The translations under genes were made by a program, and so were the position numbers. Shown piece after piece: positions 25,640 to 33,352 of a stretch of DNA of 64,000 bases. The notes beneath the pieces were generated by a model, which saw only the letters and a list, made by a program, of their open reading frames with translations, was not told the DNA's origin and searched no databases. Position 1 is the first letter of the stretch. The number at the start of each line of letters is the position of its first letter. This stretch comes from Methanosarcinales archaeon (GTDB lineage: Archaea; Halobacteriota; Methanosarcinia; Methanosarcinales; Methanoperedenaceae): the NCBI GenBank assembly GCA_905339155.1, contig CAJPFJ010000044.1, positions 1 through 64,000 on the forward strand, written 5' to 3'.

Positions 25640-26970
25640 AAACTGTGATAACAGATGCTCTGTGTACTTTTTGCGGTTGTTTATGCGATGATATAATGAT
25701 CGTAGTGGAGGATAACAAGATAATTGAAGCAAAACATGCCTGCATCCTTGGCTCAGCAAAAATATTGGGGCAATGTAGACTTGGGGCGAAAAATATAGGA
25801 ACGCATCTAACGATAAAAGAACCTCTGATGCGGACTGACAAAAATGAAGATTTCAGGGAAGTATCTTACGACGAGGCTATCGATGAAGCAGCAAGAGTAC
25901 TTGCCATATCAAAGAGACCTCTTCTTTATGGCTGGGCTTCAGCGTCATGTGAAGTGCATGAAAAAGGAATTCTTCTGGCAGAAGAACTCGGCGCGATAAT
26001 AGATAATACTTCATCTGTGTGCCACGGTCCCACTGGACTTGCAATTCATGAGAAAGGGATGCCAAGCGCAACCCTTGGACAGATAAAGAACCGCTCGGAT
26101 GTTATTGTGTTCTGGGGCTGCAATCCTGTCCAGGCACATCCAAGACACATGAGCCGTTATTCAACTTTTTCCAGGGGATTTTTCACAGAGAAAGGCAGGA
26201 AAGGACGCAAGATCATTTCTGTGGATGTCCGGAAAACCCATACGTCTGGTGTGGCAGATGAATATGTGGAAGTGCAGCAGGGAAGCGATTATCTGGTAAT
26301 TTCTGCACTCAGAGCGATACTTTCAGGTAATCCAGATGTTGTACCCGATAAAGTGGGCAATGTTACTAAAGAACAACTTATAAAAATCATCGATATATTA
26401 AAATCTGCAAAGTTCGGCGTGATATTCTTTGGGATGGGACTCACCCAGAGTGAATCAAGGTATAAGAATATTGATAATGCTATTTCACTGGTCACAGAAT
26501 TGAACTCATTTACGAAATTTGTGCTCATGCCCATGCGGGGTCACTACAATGTGGCGGGGTTCAATCAGGTGTGCACCTGGGAAACTGGTTTTCCCACTGC
26601 AGTTGATTTCTCACGAGGTGCACCGTATTATAATCCGGGCGAGACAGCCGCCAATGATGTGCTTTACAGGAAGGAAGTGGATGCCGCGATGATCATAGCA
26701 GCAGATGCAGCCGCACATTTCCCTGCAAATTCAGTAAGAGAGCTTGCAAAAATCCCGCTCATCCAGATCGATCCTCACTGGAATTCAACGACTGAGATAG
26801 CCAATGTGGTTATACCGACGGCAATGTGCGGCATTGAGGCAGAAGGTACGGCTTACAGGATGGATGGGGTCTCTCTCAGGCTCAGGAAAATGATTGACTC
26901 AAATCATCCAACTGATGAAGAAGTTCTCTTGAAACTGATAAAACGTGTCAAAGGGATAAAGAATGACTGA
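25636..26970 (+). CDS. fmdB: Formylmethanofuran dehydrogenase subunit B (molybdopterin catalytic subunit)
   Basis: A 444-residue protein. The N-terminal [4Fe-4S] motif is CTFCGCLCDD (about 10-19), the metal-coordinating cysteine is in SSVCHGPTGLA (about 132), and the pterin-binding segments include VIVFWGCNPVQAHPRHM, VDVRKTHTS and MPMRGHYNVAGFNQVC. It matches the tungsten/molybdenum subunit that catalyses CO2 reduction to (or formation from) formate in formylmethanofuran dehydrogenase. The ligand is cysteine, not selenocysteine. None of the other subunits (FmdA, C, D) is beside it, which is unusual; it may be a standalone paralogue. The 3' end overlaps a short frame starting ATGACTG that has no continuation. 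A 126-bp fragment of a related gene is at 9632-9757. Confidence 0.92.
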   Translation: MKTVITDALCTFCGCLCDDIMIVVEDNKIIEAKHACILGSAKILGQCRLGAKNIGTHLTIKEPLMRTDKNEDFREVSYDEAIDEAARVLAISKRPLLYGWASASCEVHEKGILLAEELGAIIDNTSSVCHGPTGLAIHEKGMPSATLGQIKNRSDVIVFWGCNPVQAHPRHMSRYSTFSRGFFTEKGRKGRKIISVDVRKTHTSGVADEYVEVQQGSDYLVISALRAILSGNPDVVPDKVGNVTKEQLIKIIDILKSAKFGVIFFGMGLTQSESRYKNIDNAISLVTELNSFTKFVLMPMRGHYNVAGFNQVCTWETGFPTAVDFSRGAPYYNPGETAANDVLYRKEVDAAMIIAADAAAHFPANSVRELAKIPLIQIDPHWNSTTEIANVVIPTAMCGIEAEGTAYRMDGVSLRLRKMIDSNHPTDEEVLLKLIKRVKGIKND

Positions 26971-27043
26971 TCTCAGATATATGGCGTCAATAAAGCTTCT
27001 TCAAGAAAGCCCCTATCCGGGCAATTTTGAGCATAATCTATTA

Positions 27044-27229
27044 TCAAAATACATATTTTATTTCCCCATTTTTAGGTTCGTATGCTTCACCATGAAATTT
27101 AAGATGCTCAATACAATCAAATATAACTTCTCTACCAAGTCCTTTCATAGCGGCTTCAGAGACAACTTTTTCAATACTGGCACCTCTTCCATTCTGATTA
27201 TTTATAATCAGAGTAATGATTGACTGCAT
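27044..27229 (-). pseudogene. Winged-helix fragment like the C-terminus of MCM helicase or RPA
   Basis: Minus-strand frame of about 61 residues: GRGASIEKVVSEAAMKGLGR then LKFHGEAYEPKNGEIKYVF. The pattern of a helix, a recognition helix and a wing ending in EGxIYEPxxGxxK is that of the C-terminal winged-helix domain of archaeal MCM (or an RPA-like) protein. There is no room for the rest of such a gene, so this is a fragment or a small standalone domain. Upstream in the same frame it runs without a clear start into the adjacent membrane-protein remnant. Confidence 0.5.
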
Positions 27230-27238
27230 GCGTTCCTG

Positions 27239-27500
27239 TTGGCTGGGTTGGTAATGCTGTTTATAATAGCGCTTATGCTCTCCACTCTTTTCGTTTCATT
27301 CACTGTAGGTAAAAAGATTCTTGACCAGTTTAAACTTAAGGCTGGTGATATCTGGACATTCATCATCGGTTTCATTATTCTAAGCCTTCTCTTCAGAATC
27401 CCTTCTCTTCAGAATCCCTTATGTTGGCGGGTTAATCCAGATTATAGCAGTCTGTTTGGGTTTTGGAGCGGTTTGTTATTCACTGCTTGAGGTCTTAACT
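27239..27500 (+). pseudogene. C-terminal membrane segment of a polymer-forming-like protein, frameshifted
   Basis: The frame opens just after a stop at 27221 with no proper start and encodes AGLVMLFIIALMLSTLFVSF, then VGKKILDQF and a second hydrophobic segment. After a 16-bp tandem duplication the natural continuation, IPYVGGLIQIIAVCLGFGAV, shifts frame. Two hydrophobic hairpins with a VGKKIL linker and IPYVGxL resemble the tail of polymer-forming cytoskeletal (bactofilin-like) membrane proteins. After the shift the frame runs into the following VOC gene with no stop of its own. Confidence 0.6.
27385..27420. repeat. 16-bp tandem duplication
   Basis: The unit CTCTTCAGAATCCCTT is present twice in direct tandem, with CCTT also preceding it, making 2.25 copies over 36 bp. 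Sixteen is not a multiple of three, so the repeat frameshifts the membrane-protein frame it lies in. Confidence 0.95.
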
Positions 27501-27575
27501 CATAGAGACTCATCGCAAACTATTTTAAGAATTAGAACCAATCGTAATCGTGAGTGTAAAAATTTGGAGGTTAGT

Positions 27576-28046
27576 ATGAAATCAAAAGCCATTCCGGAAG
27601 GTTTTCATTCGCTCATAACTGATCTGGTTGTGCGCGATGTGAAGGCAGCAGTTGAATTTTACGAACGTGCATTTGGTGCAAAGAAACGCCGGGTCTTTCA
27701 TGGGTCTGATGGAAGCATCGTCCATGCGGAGATTCAGATCGGTGATTCGATACTAATGCTATCTCCTGAGTTCCCTGAACATAACGTCTTCTCACCCCAA
27801 TCGCCAGGAGGCGGTGCAAGTGCCAGCATGTTCATGTATGTTGAGGATGTCGATGCCGTCTTTGCGAAAGCTGTTTCCTCAGGCGCCACTGTAACCATGC
27901 CACTCGCGGATGTATTCTGGGGCGACCGCGCAGGCGGTATTGTTGACCCATTCGGTCACCGCTGGATGCTGGCTACGCATATTAAGGATTTATCTGATGA
28001 GGAGTTAGAAAAGGCTGCGAAGGCGATGTTTACCAACAAGTCTTGA
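27576..28046 (+). CDS. VOC-family protein, PhnB-like
   Basis: A 156-residue protein that starts at 27576, where TTTGGAGG lies five bases before the ATG; a longer in-frame extension is not coding. It has ITDLVVRDVKAAVEFYERAF, a strand VHAEIQIGDSILMLSPE, and FWGDRAGGIVDPFGHRWM, which is the standard layout of PhnB/glyoxalase-like VOC proteins. The final segment THIKDLSDEELEKAAKAMF is also typical. Bacterial PhnB-like proteins are mostly of unknown substrate. It is first in a run of similar small genes to 33781, several coupled by short spacing, that together look acquired from bacteria. Confidence 0.9.
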   Translation: MKSKAIPEGFHSLITDLVVRDVKAAVEFYERAFGAKKRRVFHGSDGSIVHAEIQIGDSILMLSPEFPEHNVFSPQSPGGGASASMFMYVEDVDAVFAKAVSSGATVTMPLADVFWGDRAGGIVDPFGHRWMLATHIKDLSDEELEKAAKAMFTNKS

Positions 28047-28050
28047 CTGA

Positions 28051-28479
28051 ATGACATTTCAACCCCAGCATATCAGTGTTTCGATTAACCGCCCGGCAAC
28101 TGAAGTCTACGAGTTTGTTTCGAATCCTGAGAACCTGCCAAAATGGGCAGCAGGACTCAGCGGTTCGATAAGAAAGGTCGGTGAGGACTGGATAGCTGAC
28201 TCTCCAATGGGAACAATCAAAGTTAAATTCGCTGATAAAAACGAGTTTGGCGTTTTGGATCACGATGTCACTTTACTGTCCGGGGTTAAAATATATAACC
28301 CAATGCGCGTTTTCCCGAACAGCGATGGTAGTGAATTAATTTTTACATTGTACCGGCGTCAGGACATGTCAGAAAAAATGTTTGACGAAGACGCAAAGGC
28401 AGTCACGAGGGACCTGCATAAGTTAAAGACCCTGCTTGAATACAACAGCCTGAAAAAAGAAGGAGATCCCGATGACTGA
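28051..28479 (+). CDS. SRPBCC (START/Bet v1-like) domain protein
   Basis: A 142-residue polyketide cyclase/dehydrase-type protein. It opens with QHISVSINRPATEVYEFVSN, the first strand and helix of the fold, then NLPKWAAGL, a central sheet with MGTIKVKFADKNEFGVLDHD and a final long helix MFDEDAKAVTRDLHKLKTL. The helix-grip fold forms a cavity for hydrophobic ligands. Its substrate is unknown. It follows the VOC gene by 4 bp and overlaps the next gene by 8 bp, so it belongs to that operon. Confidence 0.87.
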   Translation: MTFQPQHISVSINRPATEVYEFVSNPENLPKWAAGLSGSIRKVGEDWIADSPMGTIKVKFADKNEFGVLDHDVTLLSGVKIYNPMRVFPNSDGSELIFTLYRRQDMSEKMFDEDAKAVTRDLHKLKTLLEYNSLKKEGDPDD

Positions 28480-28849
28480 GACGTCTCATCGTGAAATTGC
28501 CATATCGTTTCTGAAGCTTGCTGCTTCAGGAAAAGTGCGAGAAGCCTACACCAGATATGTCAGCCTGAATTTCCAGCATCACAATCCTTTCTTCCGTGGC
28601 GACCGTGAATCGCTGATGCTCGCAATGGAGGAAAATGCGACTAAAAATCCGGATAAAAAACTAGAGATCAAACTCACTCTTGAAGATAGAAACATGGTGG
28701 CGACTTACTCCCATGTGCAACAAAGTCCGGAAGATTCTGGAGGAGCTGTAGTTCATATTTTCCGCTTTGAGGACGATCACATCGTCGAGATGTGGGATAT
28801 AGGACAGGCTGTGCCAGAAGACTCTCCAAACAAGAATGGCATGTTTTGA
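28472..28849 (+). CDS. SnoaL/NTF2-like protein
   Basis: A 125-residue cone-shaped-fold protein of the SnoaL-like group. Distinguishing segments are FLKLAASGKVREAYTRYVS, NFQHHNPFFRGDRESL, and the C-terminal strands VVHIFRFEDDHIVEMWDIGQ with AVPEDSPNKNG. The HHNP and EMWDI motifs are found in the bacterial SnoaL-like 'nuclear transport factor 2 family' proteins often near PhnB genes. Activity is unknown. It overlaps the SRPBCC gene by 8 bp (translational coupling). The amidase remnant starts 33 bp after its end. Confidence 0.87.
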   Translation: MTETSHREIAISFLKLAASGKVREAYTRYVSLNFQHHNPFFRGDRESLMLAMEENATKNPDKKLEIKLTLEDRNMVATYSHVQQSPEDSGGAVVHIFRFEDDHIVEMWDIGQAVPEDSPNKNGMF

Positions 28850-28882
28850 TACATCAAAAAGAAAATTTAGAAAAAATGCATT

Positions 28883-29462
28883 ATGACGCAAAATTATCAA
28901 TATGCCAGTATACGTGAAATAAGTGTGCTCATTCGGGTGCAAAAAATTTCCCATGTAGAAGTTGTACAAGCTTGCCTGAAGCGAATTGAGGAGCTTGATC
29001 CGAAGCTCAATGCATTCATTACAGTTCTTGCAGATCAAGCCCTTAAGCAGGCAAAAGACGCCGAGGCAGAGATAAAAGCTGGCAACTGGCGCAGCCCATT
29101 GCATGGCATTCCGGTTGGCATCAAGGACTTCTACGATACTGCCGGCATTAAAACAACCGCTGCCTTTGAACATTTCAAAGACCGCGTACCCACAAAAGAC
29201 GCGGTAGGGGTAGCTAAACTCAAAGAAGCAGGTGCGATCATTATCGGAAAAACGAATATGCATAAGCTGGGCATGGGTACGAGTGGGCTTGATAGCTACT
29301 TTGGACCAGTACATAACCCATGGAACTCTGAGTATATTCCTGGTGGCTCGTCGTCAGGATCGGCAGCTGCAGATTGTCGGTAAACCCTGGGATGATGCGA
29401 CTGTGCTTCGCTTTGCGTATCAGTACCAAATTGCAACTGATTATGGCAAGAATCATCCGATG
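28883..29462 (+). pseudogene. Amidase (GatA-like) with internal deletion
   Basis: The first 165 codons are a normal amidase N-terminus: HGIPVGIKDFYDTAGIKTTA with the catalytic lysine, then YIPGGSSSGSAAA with the cis-serine. The frame then breaks at 29363-29371 within GCAGCTGCA, and directly afterwards a second frame reads LQIVGKPWDDATVLRFAYQY, which is the usual C-terminus of these enzymes. About 270 codons between the two points are missing, including the nucleophilic serine region. A short repeated GCTGCA at the junction suggests deletion by slippage or microhomology. No active enzyme can result. Confidence 0.88.
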
Positions 29463-29634
29463 TTAAAATTACGAAAAATCCTTATACCATTGAACACATA
29501 ATTATCTTATTAGTGGGGGAATCTGTATGAAAATGAATCCTGTCGTGCATTTTGAAATGCCGGCAAAAGATAAGAACCGTATGAGGAATTTTTATGAGAC
29601 TGCCTTCGGATGGCAGACGGAACAGCTTGGTAAT
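29461..29634 (+). repeat. Direct repeat with 31194-31367
   Basis: About 174 bp, beginning TGTTAAAATT and running through TTGGTAA, is repeated at 31194-31367 with few differences (for example A for G at 29471 and T for C at 29478). It contains the leader CACATAATTATCTTATTAG and the start of a VOC gene. This is the longest nearly identical repeat noticed in the window. Confidence 0.9.
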
Positions 29635-29760
29635 GGTTTGGCCGACGGTGATTGGCGAAATGATGAAAAATGGCACCCGTGAGCAGTTCGATCGGGTAAC
29701 GCAGGCATATTGCAGATGAAGAAATTCGATATTGCGAAATTAAAGAAAGCATACGAGGAA
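29463..29760 (+). pseudogene. Chimeric VOC/PhnB remnant
   Basis: Positions 29461-29633 copy the upstream region and first 35 codons of the VOC gene at 31261 almost exactly, including its leader. The product starts MNPVVHFEMPAKDKNRMRNF. The next block, 29634-29758, instead matches the end of a PhnB-like protein like that at 32392-33309: PTVIGEMMKNGTREQFDRV and KKFDIAKLKKAYEE, split by a one-base deletion near 29712. The composite has a start with GTGGGGG upstream but ends after a few dozen residues. It follows the truncated amidase and precedes an intact DUF1428 gene. Confidence 0.85.
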
Positions 29761-29771
29761 GGTGAAGGAAC

Positions 29772-30152
29772 ATGGCAAAATACGTAGATGGATTTGTATT
29801 TGTAGTACCAAAGGATAAAATTGCCCAGTACAAGAAAATGGCAGAAGAGGGTGCCCGTGTATGGATGAGATACGGAGCGCTTGAATACATGGAATGCATG
29901 GGAGAAGACCTTGTCGCAAAGGAAATGGACGGTATGAAGCCACTTGCATTTACTGAAATGGCAAAAGCAAAACCAAATGAAACTGTTTGGTTCTCATTTA
30001 TTGTTTATAAGTCAAGAAAGCACCGCGATGAAGTCAACACTAAAGTGATGGAAGAGATGAATAAACAAAAGGAAAAATACAAAGATGTTTCGATGCCATT
30101 TGATATGGAGCGCTTTGCTTACGGGGGTTTTGAGGTTGTAGTTGAGGGATAA
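29772..30152 (+). CDS. DUF1428 family protein
   Basis: A 126-residue protein with the hallmarks of DUF1428: it starts YVDGFVFVVPKDKIAQYKKM, then EEGARVWMRYGALEYMECMGE, and ends MERFAYGGFEVVVEG. The fold is a dimeric ferredoxin-like alpha/beta barrel; no activity is established. In bacteria the gene often stands beside PhnB-like and SRPBCC genes, exactly as here. AAGGTGAAGGAAC precedes the start at suitable distance. It is intact, in contrast to the chimeric sequence directly upstream. Confidence 0.93.
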   Translation: MAKYVDGFVFVVPKDKIAQYKKMAEEGARVWMRYGALEYMECMGEDLVAKEMDGMKPLAFTEMAKAKPNETVWFSFIVYKSRKHRDEVNTKVMEEMNKQKEKYKDVSMPFDMERFAYGGFEVVVEG

Positions 30153-30201
30153 GATCGGAAAGGTTGCTTCAACAGTATAAAAACTAAGGCGGATTATTTT
30201 T

Positions 30202-30534
30202 ATGAATCAAGGTATCAAAACTATCATCTATCCCGTCAAAGACCTGGCCCATGCAAAGGCGCTTTTCAACAAGCTTCTGGGTATCGAGCCTTATGTGGAT
30301 GAGAAGTATTATGTTGGCTTTAGGATTGGAGACCAAGAAATAGGGTTAGATCCTAACGGTCACAAACAAGGCATGACAGGTTACTATCATGTAGACAACA
30401 TTAAGAAAAGTCTACAGTCATTGTTAGACGCTGGCGCACAAGTACAGCAAGAGGTCAAAGATGTGGGCGGGGGTAGACTGACTGCGTTTGTAAAAGATGT
30501 AGATGGTAACATTATCGGGCTTATTCAGGAATGA
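30202..30534 (+). CDS. VOC-family protein (short)
   Basis: A 110-residue single VOC domain: IKTIIYPVKDLAHAKALFNK, LLGIEPYVDEKYYVGFRIG, then YYHVDNIKKSLQSLLDAGA and AFVKDVDGNIIGLIQE. The two beta-alpha modules are complete and the usual metal ligands are partly conserved (glutamate in the last strand, but no obvious histidine in the first), so metal dependence is uncertain. Function unknown. It continues the run of small acquired genes. Confidence 0.88.
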   Translation: MNQGIKTIIYPVKDLAHAKALFNKLLGIEPYVDEKYYVGFRIGDQEIGLDPNGHKQGMTGYYHVDNIKKSLQSLLDAGAQVQQEVKDVGGGRLTAFVKDVDGNIIGLIQE

Positions 30535-30550
30535 AAATTTTCCGCGACTT

Positions 30551-31048
30551 ATGAGCAAAAACTCGACCCGCATCAGTCAACACATAAACGCGCCGCGCGC
30601 GAGAGTCTACAGCGCGCTTGTTGACGCGAATGTGATCGCTAAGTGGAAGGTGCCAGACGGAATGACCGGTCATGTGCATGAATTCGATGCCCGTGAGGGC
30701 GGCTCAATCCGTATCTCGCTTACATACGATGAGCCGACCGGAATAGGCAAAACGACTGCGCACACTGACACGTACCAGGGCCGTTTCGTGAAGCTGGTGC
30801 CCAACGAGCTGGTCATCGAAGTGGACGAATTCGAGACGGCAGTTCCCGCGCTGCGCGGCGAGATGACAATCACGATTACGCTCACCGATGCAGACGGCGG
30901 CACCGATGTCCTCGCCGTGCACGAAGGGTTACCGCCTGGAGTGTCGACCGCCGACAACGAGATCGGCTGGCGAATGGCACTCTCGAAACTCGCGGCGCTT
31001 GTCGAGGCGGGAAAAGAAAAAAAGAATTTGCCGCCAAAGAGCAAATAA
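30551..31048 (+). CDS. AHSA1/SRPBCC family protein
   Basis: A 165-residue SRPBCC protein of the activator-of-Hsp90 ATPase-like (AHSA1) subgroup. It begins STRISQHINAPRARVYSALV, then WKVPDGMTGHVHEFDAREGG and YQGRFVKLVPNELVIEV, and ends with a helix EIGWRMALSKLAALVEA. These are standard for bacterial SRPBCC proteins of this type. The start at 30551 replaces a longer in-frame extension; it lies 16 bp after the previous gene. The coding sequence is visibly richer in G and C than its neighbours (for example the run GCGCCGCGCGCG around 30588), which suggests recent transfer from a high-GC donor. Confidence 0.88.
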   Translation: MSKNSTRISQHINAPRARVYSALVDANVIAKWKVPDGMTGHVHEFDAREGGSIRISLTYDEPTGIGKTTAHTDTYQGRFVKLVPNELVIEVDEFETAVPALRGEMTITITLTDADGGTDVLAVHEGLPPGVSTADNEIGWRMALSKLAALVEAGKEKKNLPPKSK

Positions 31049-31141
31049 TAAGGGAAAAGTTATTATGGGGATGTTAAACGCGATGGGAAGTGGAAAGGAG
31101 CTTTCCAACAACATTCACGTATCCAAACGACAGGGTAAATT

Positions 31142-31264
31142 ATGAAAAAAGACTTCTCCCGACTGACAAGATCCCGTTACCTAATGCCTTCATTTGTTAA
31201 AATTGCGAAAAATTCTTATACCATCGAACACATAATTATCTTATTAGTGGGGGAATCTGTATGA
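31142..31264 (+). pseudogene. Truncated gene start, possibly YdeI-like
   Basis: A 40-residue frame begins MKKDFSRLTRSRYLMPSFVK; the RYxMPxFV segment resembles the beginning of YdeI/OmpD-associated family proteins. After FVK the sequence changes to the leader of the repeat shared with 29461, and the frame stops at 31262-31264, overlapping the next ATG. The gene body is missing. Assignment of the family is tentative. Confidence 0.4.
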
Positions 31265-31689
31265 ATATGAATCCTGTCGTGCATTTTGAAATGCCGGCAA
31301 AAGATAAGAACCGTATGAGGAATTTTTATGAGACTGCTTTCGGCTGGCAGACAGAACAGCTTGGTAAAGAGATGGGCGAATATGTTCTGGTCACCACCAC
31401 CGAAAGCGATGAGAAAACCGGTCTTCCCAAAAGACCCGGCGCCATAAACGGCGGCTTTTACCAGAGGACAGATGATCCTCTGTCTCAGTACCCGTCAGTC
31501 GTCATTGCAGTTGACGATATTAAAGAGGCGATGAAAAAGGTGGAAGAAGCAGGCGGAAAAGTGCTGAGTGGACAAGTGCCCGGAAAACCTGATGATATTC
31601 CCGGTGTCGGACTTTATGCGTCATTCATAGACACCGAAGGCAACCGCGTGAGCATGCTCGAGCCAGTGCCCATGCAATCGGAGGAATAA
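31261..31689 (+). CDS. VOC-family protein
   Basis: A 142-residue VOC domain protein: PVVHFEMPAKDKNRMRNFYE, FGWQTEQLGKEMGEYVLVTT, GAINGGFYQRTDD, and the C-terminal LYASFIDTEGNRVSMLEPVP. The histidine of VVHFEMP and the glutamate of MLEP are plausible metal ligands. It is closely related to the protein at 15470-15850, and its first 35 codons plus leader are duplicated at 29461. A strong Shine-Dalgarno (GTGGGGG) precedes the ATG. Function unknown. Confidence 0.92.
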   Translation: MNMNPVVHFEMPAKDKNRMRNFYETAFGWQTEQLGKEMGEYVLVTTTESDEKTGLPKRPGAINGGFYQRTDDPLSQYPSVVIAVDDIKEAMKKVEEAGGKVLSGQVPGKPDDIPGVGLYASFIDTEGNRVSMLEPVPMQSEE

Positions 31690-31707
31690 AATAAAGGAGA
31701 AACGATT

Positions 31708-32370
31708 ATGAGAAAACTTGTTGTAACCACATTTATAACGCTCGACGGGGTTATGCAGGCGCCCGGCGGGCCGGAGGAGGACACTTCCGGCGGTTTCAAA
31801 TATGGCGGATGGACTGTTCCTTATTTTGACGAATTTTCAAGCAAGGTCATGGCAGAGCAGATGAAGCAACCCTTTGCGTTGCTGTTGGGCAGAAAAACCT
31901 TTGAGATTTTCGCTTCATTTTGGCCGCAGAATGAAGACAAATGGCCCGGCGTTAATGATGCGACCAAGTACATGGTTTCAACCACTTCTGACTTACCTGA
32001 GTGGAAAAATTCAGTTTTGATAAAAGGTGACGTTGTCGAAGAAATTAAAAAATTGAAAGCCCAAAACGGTCCCAATTTGCAGGTTTACGGCAGCAGCGTA
32101 CTGGTTCAAACGCTTATGAAATACGATTTAGTGGATGAATTTTGGCTCAAGATATTTCCCATCACGCTCGGTTCAGGAAAGCGCTTGTTCGGCGAAGGAA
32201 CACAACCAGCCAGTCTCAGACTCATCGATAGCAAAATTTCCACCACTGGTGTCATCATCGCGACATATATACCGGCCGGAGAACTCAAGACCGGATCGTT
32301 TGCGCTTGATGATCCGGGTGAAGCGGAAATTGAAAGACGAAAACGACTTGCCGATGAGGACAAAGCATAG
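31708..32370 (+). CDS. Dihydrofolate reductase-like (RibD C-terminal) protein
   Basis: A 220-residue protein of the RibD C-terminal/dihydrofolate-reductase-like family. Typical segments are RKLVVTTFITLDGVMQAPGG, LLGRKTFEIFASFWP (about 54-68), LQVYGSSVLVQTLMKYDLVD (about 118-137) and the terminal TTGVIIATYIPAG. These proteins bind NADPH; the bacterial members beside PhnB-like genes are of unknown substrate and are not the biosynthetic DHFR. GAAAAGGAGAAACG eight bases upstream supports the start. It is part of the bacterial-type cluster. Confidence 0.93.
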   Translation: MRKLVVTTFITLDGVMQAPGGPEEDTSGGFKYGGWTVPYFDEFSSKVMAEQMKQPFALLLGRKTFEIFASFWPQNEDKWPGVNDATKYMVSTTSDLPEWKNSVLIKGDVVEEIKKLKAQNGPNLQVYGSSVLVQTLMKYDLVDEFWLKIFPITLGSGKRLFGEGTQPASLRLIDSKISTTGVIIATYIPAGELKTGSFALDDPGEAEIERRKRLADEDKA

Positions 32371-32391
32371 GAAGAAATAAGAGATAAAATT

Positions 32392-33309
32392 ATGGCAGCC
32401 ATCAAACAAAAAATCACACCGAATCTATGGTTTGACCGCCAGGCCGAAGAAGCGGCGAAATTTTACACCTCCATCTTCAAAAATTCCAGGATCGGCAAGA
32501 TAACACGCGCCAGCAAAGCAGGTTTCGAAATTCACGGCCTGCCTGAGGGCACGGTATTGACCATTGAGTTTGAGATCGAAGGACAAAAATTCATTGCGGT
32601 AAATGGCGGACCGCTATTCAAATTCACGCCAGCTGTATCATTTCTTATCGCTTGCAACACGAAGGAGGAAGTCGATGCGATATGGGAAAAACTGTCTGAA
32701 GGGGGTACGGCGCTCATGGAACTTGGCGAATATCCATTCAGCGAAAAATATGGATGGACGCAGGACAGGTACGGTCTTTCGTGGCAGGTGATGTTCATGG
32801 GCGATCAAAAAATGAAACAGAAAATCACTCCGACACTTATGTTTGTCGGCGAGCAGTGCGGGAAAGCAGAAGCTGCGATCAAATTTTACACATCGGTGTT
32901 CAACAATGCGCAAATTGGCAACATCCTGCGCTACGGCAAAGGCGAAGAACCTGACAAAGAAGGATCAATAAAGCATGCCGCCTTCACGCTTGAGAATCAG
33001 GATTTTGCCGCCATGGATAGCGCTTATAAACACGACTTTACCTTCAATGAGGCCATTTCGTTTATGGTTGAATGCGAGACCCAGGAAGAAATTGACTACT
33101 ACTGGGAGAAACTCACCGCAGATGGAGGGCAAGAAAGTATGTGCGGCTGGCTCAAGGATCAGTTCGGTGTATCATGGCAGGTCGCTCCCACAATCCTGGG
33201 TGAGATGCTGCGAGACCAAGATAAAGAGAAGGTGGAACGCGTTACCAATGCGTTCCTGAAAATGAAAAAGTTTGACATCAGGGAATTAAAGAAAGCATAC
33301 GAGGGATAA
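32392..33309 (+). CDS. Tandem PhnB/VOC protein (two domains fused)
   Basis: A 305-residue protein consisting of two copies of the PhnB-like (3-demethylubiquinone-9 methyltransferase-like) VOC domain. The first begins KQKITPNLWFDRQAEEAAKF and ends near GLSWQVMFMG (about 133-142); the second begins QKITPTLMFVGEQCGKAEAA and ends with GVSWQVAPTILGEMLR and KKFDIRELKKAYEG. Single-domain forms are usually about 150-160 residues, so this is a head-to-tail fusion. The activity is unknown despite the historical name. A degenerate copy of its last 40 codons forms part of the chimera at 29634-29758. Confidence 0.92.
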   Translation: MAAIKQKITPNLWFDRQAEEAAKFYTSIFKNSRIGKITRASKAGFEIHGLPEGTVLTIEFEIEGQKFIAVNGGPLFKFTPAVSFLIACNTKEEVDAIWEKLSEGGTALMELGEYPFSEKYGWTQDRYGLSWQVMFMGDQKMKQKITPTLMFVGEQCGKAEAAIKFYTSVFNNAQIGNILRYGKGEEPDKEGSIKHAAFTLENQDFAAMDSAYKHDFTFNEAISFMVECETQEEIDYYWEKLTADGGQESMCGWLKDQFGVSWQVAPTILGEMLRDQDKEKVERVTNAFLKMKKFDIRELKKAYEG

Positions 33310-33352
33310 ATAACAAACGAACAACATCATTAAAAGTTAAGGAGAAAACACT

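Noticed and set aside
26963-27223. Frame beginning at the ATGA overlapping the fmdB stop
   Set aside because: Only the first 20 codons look plausible; the rest overlaps a minus-strand winged-helix fragment and has no family. It may be the 5' stub of a lost fmd-operon gene but cannot be supported.
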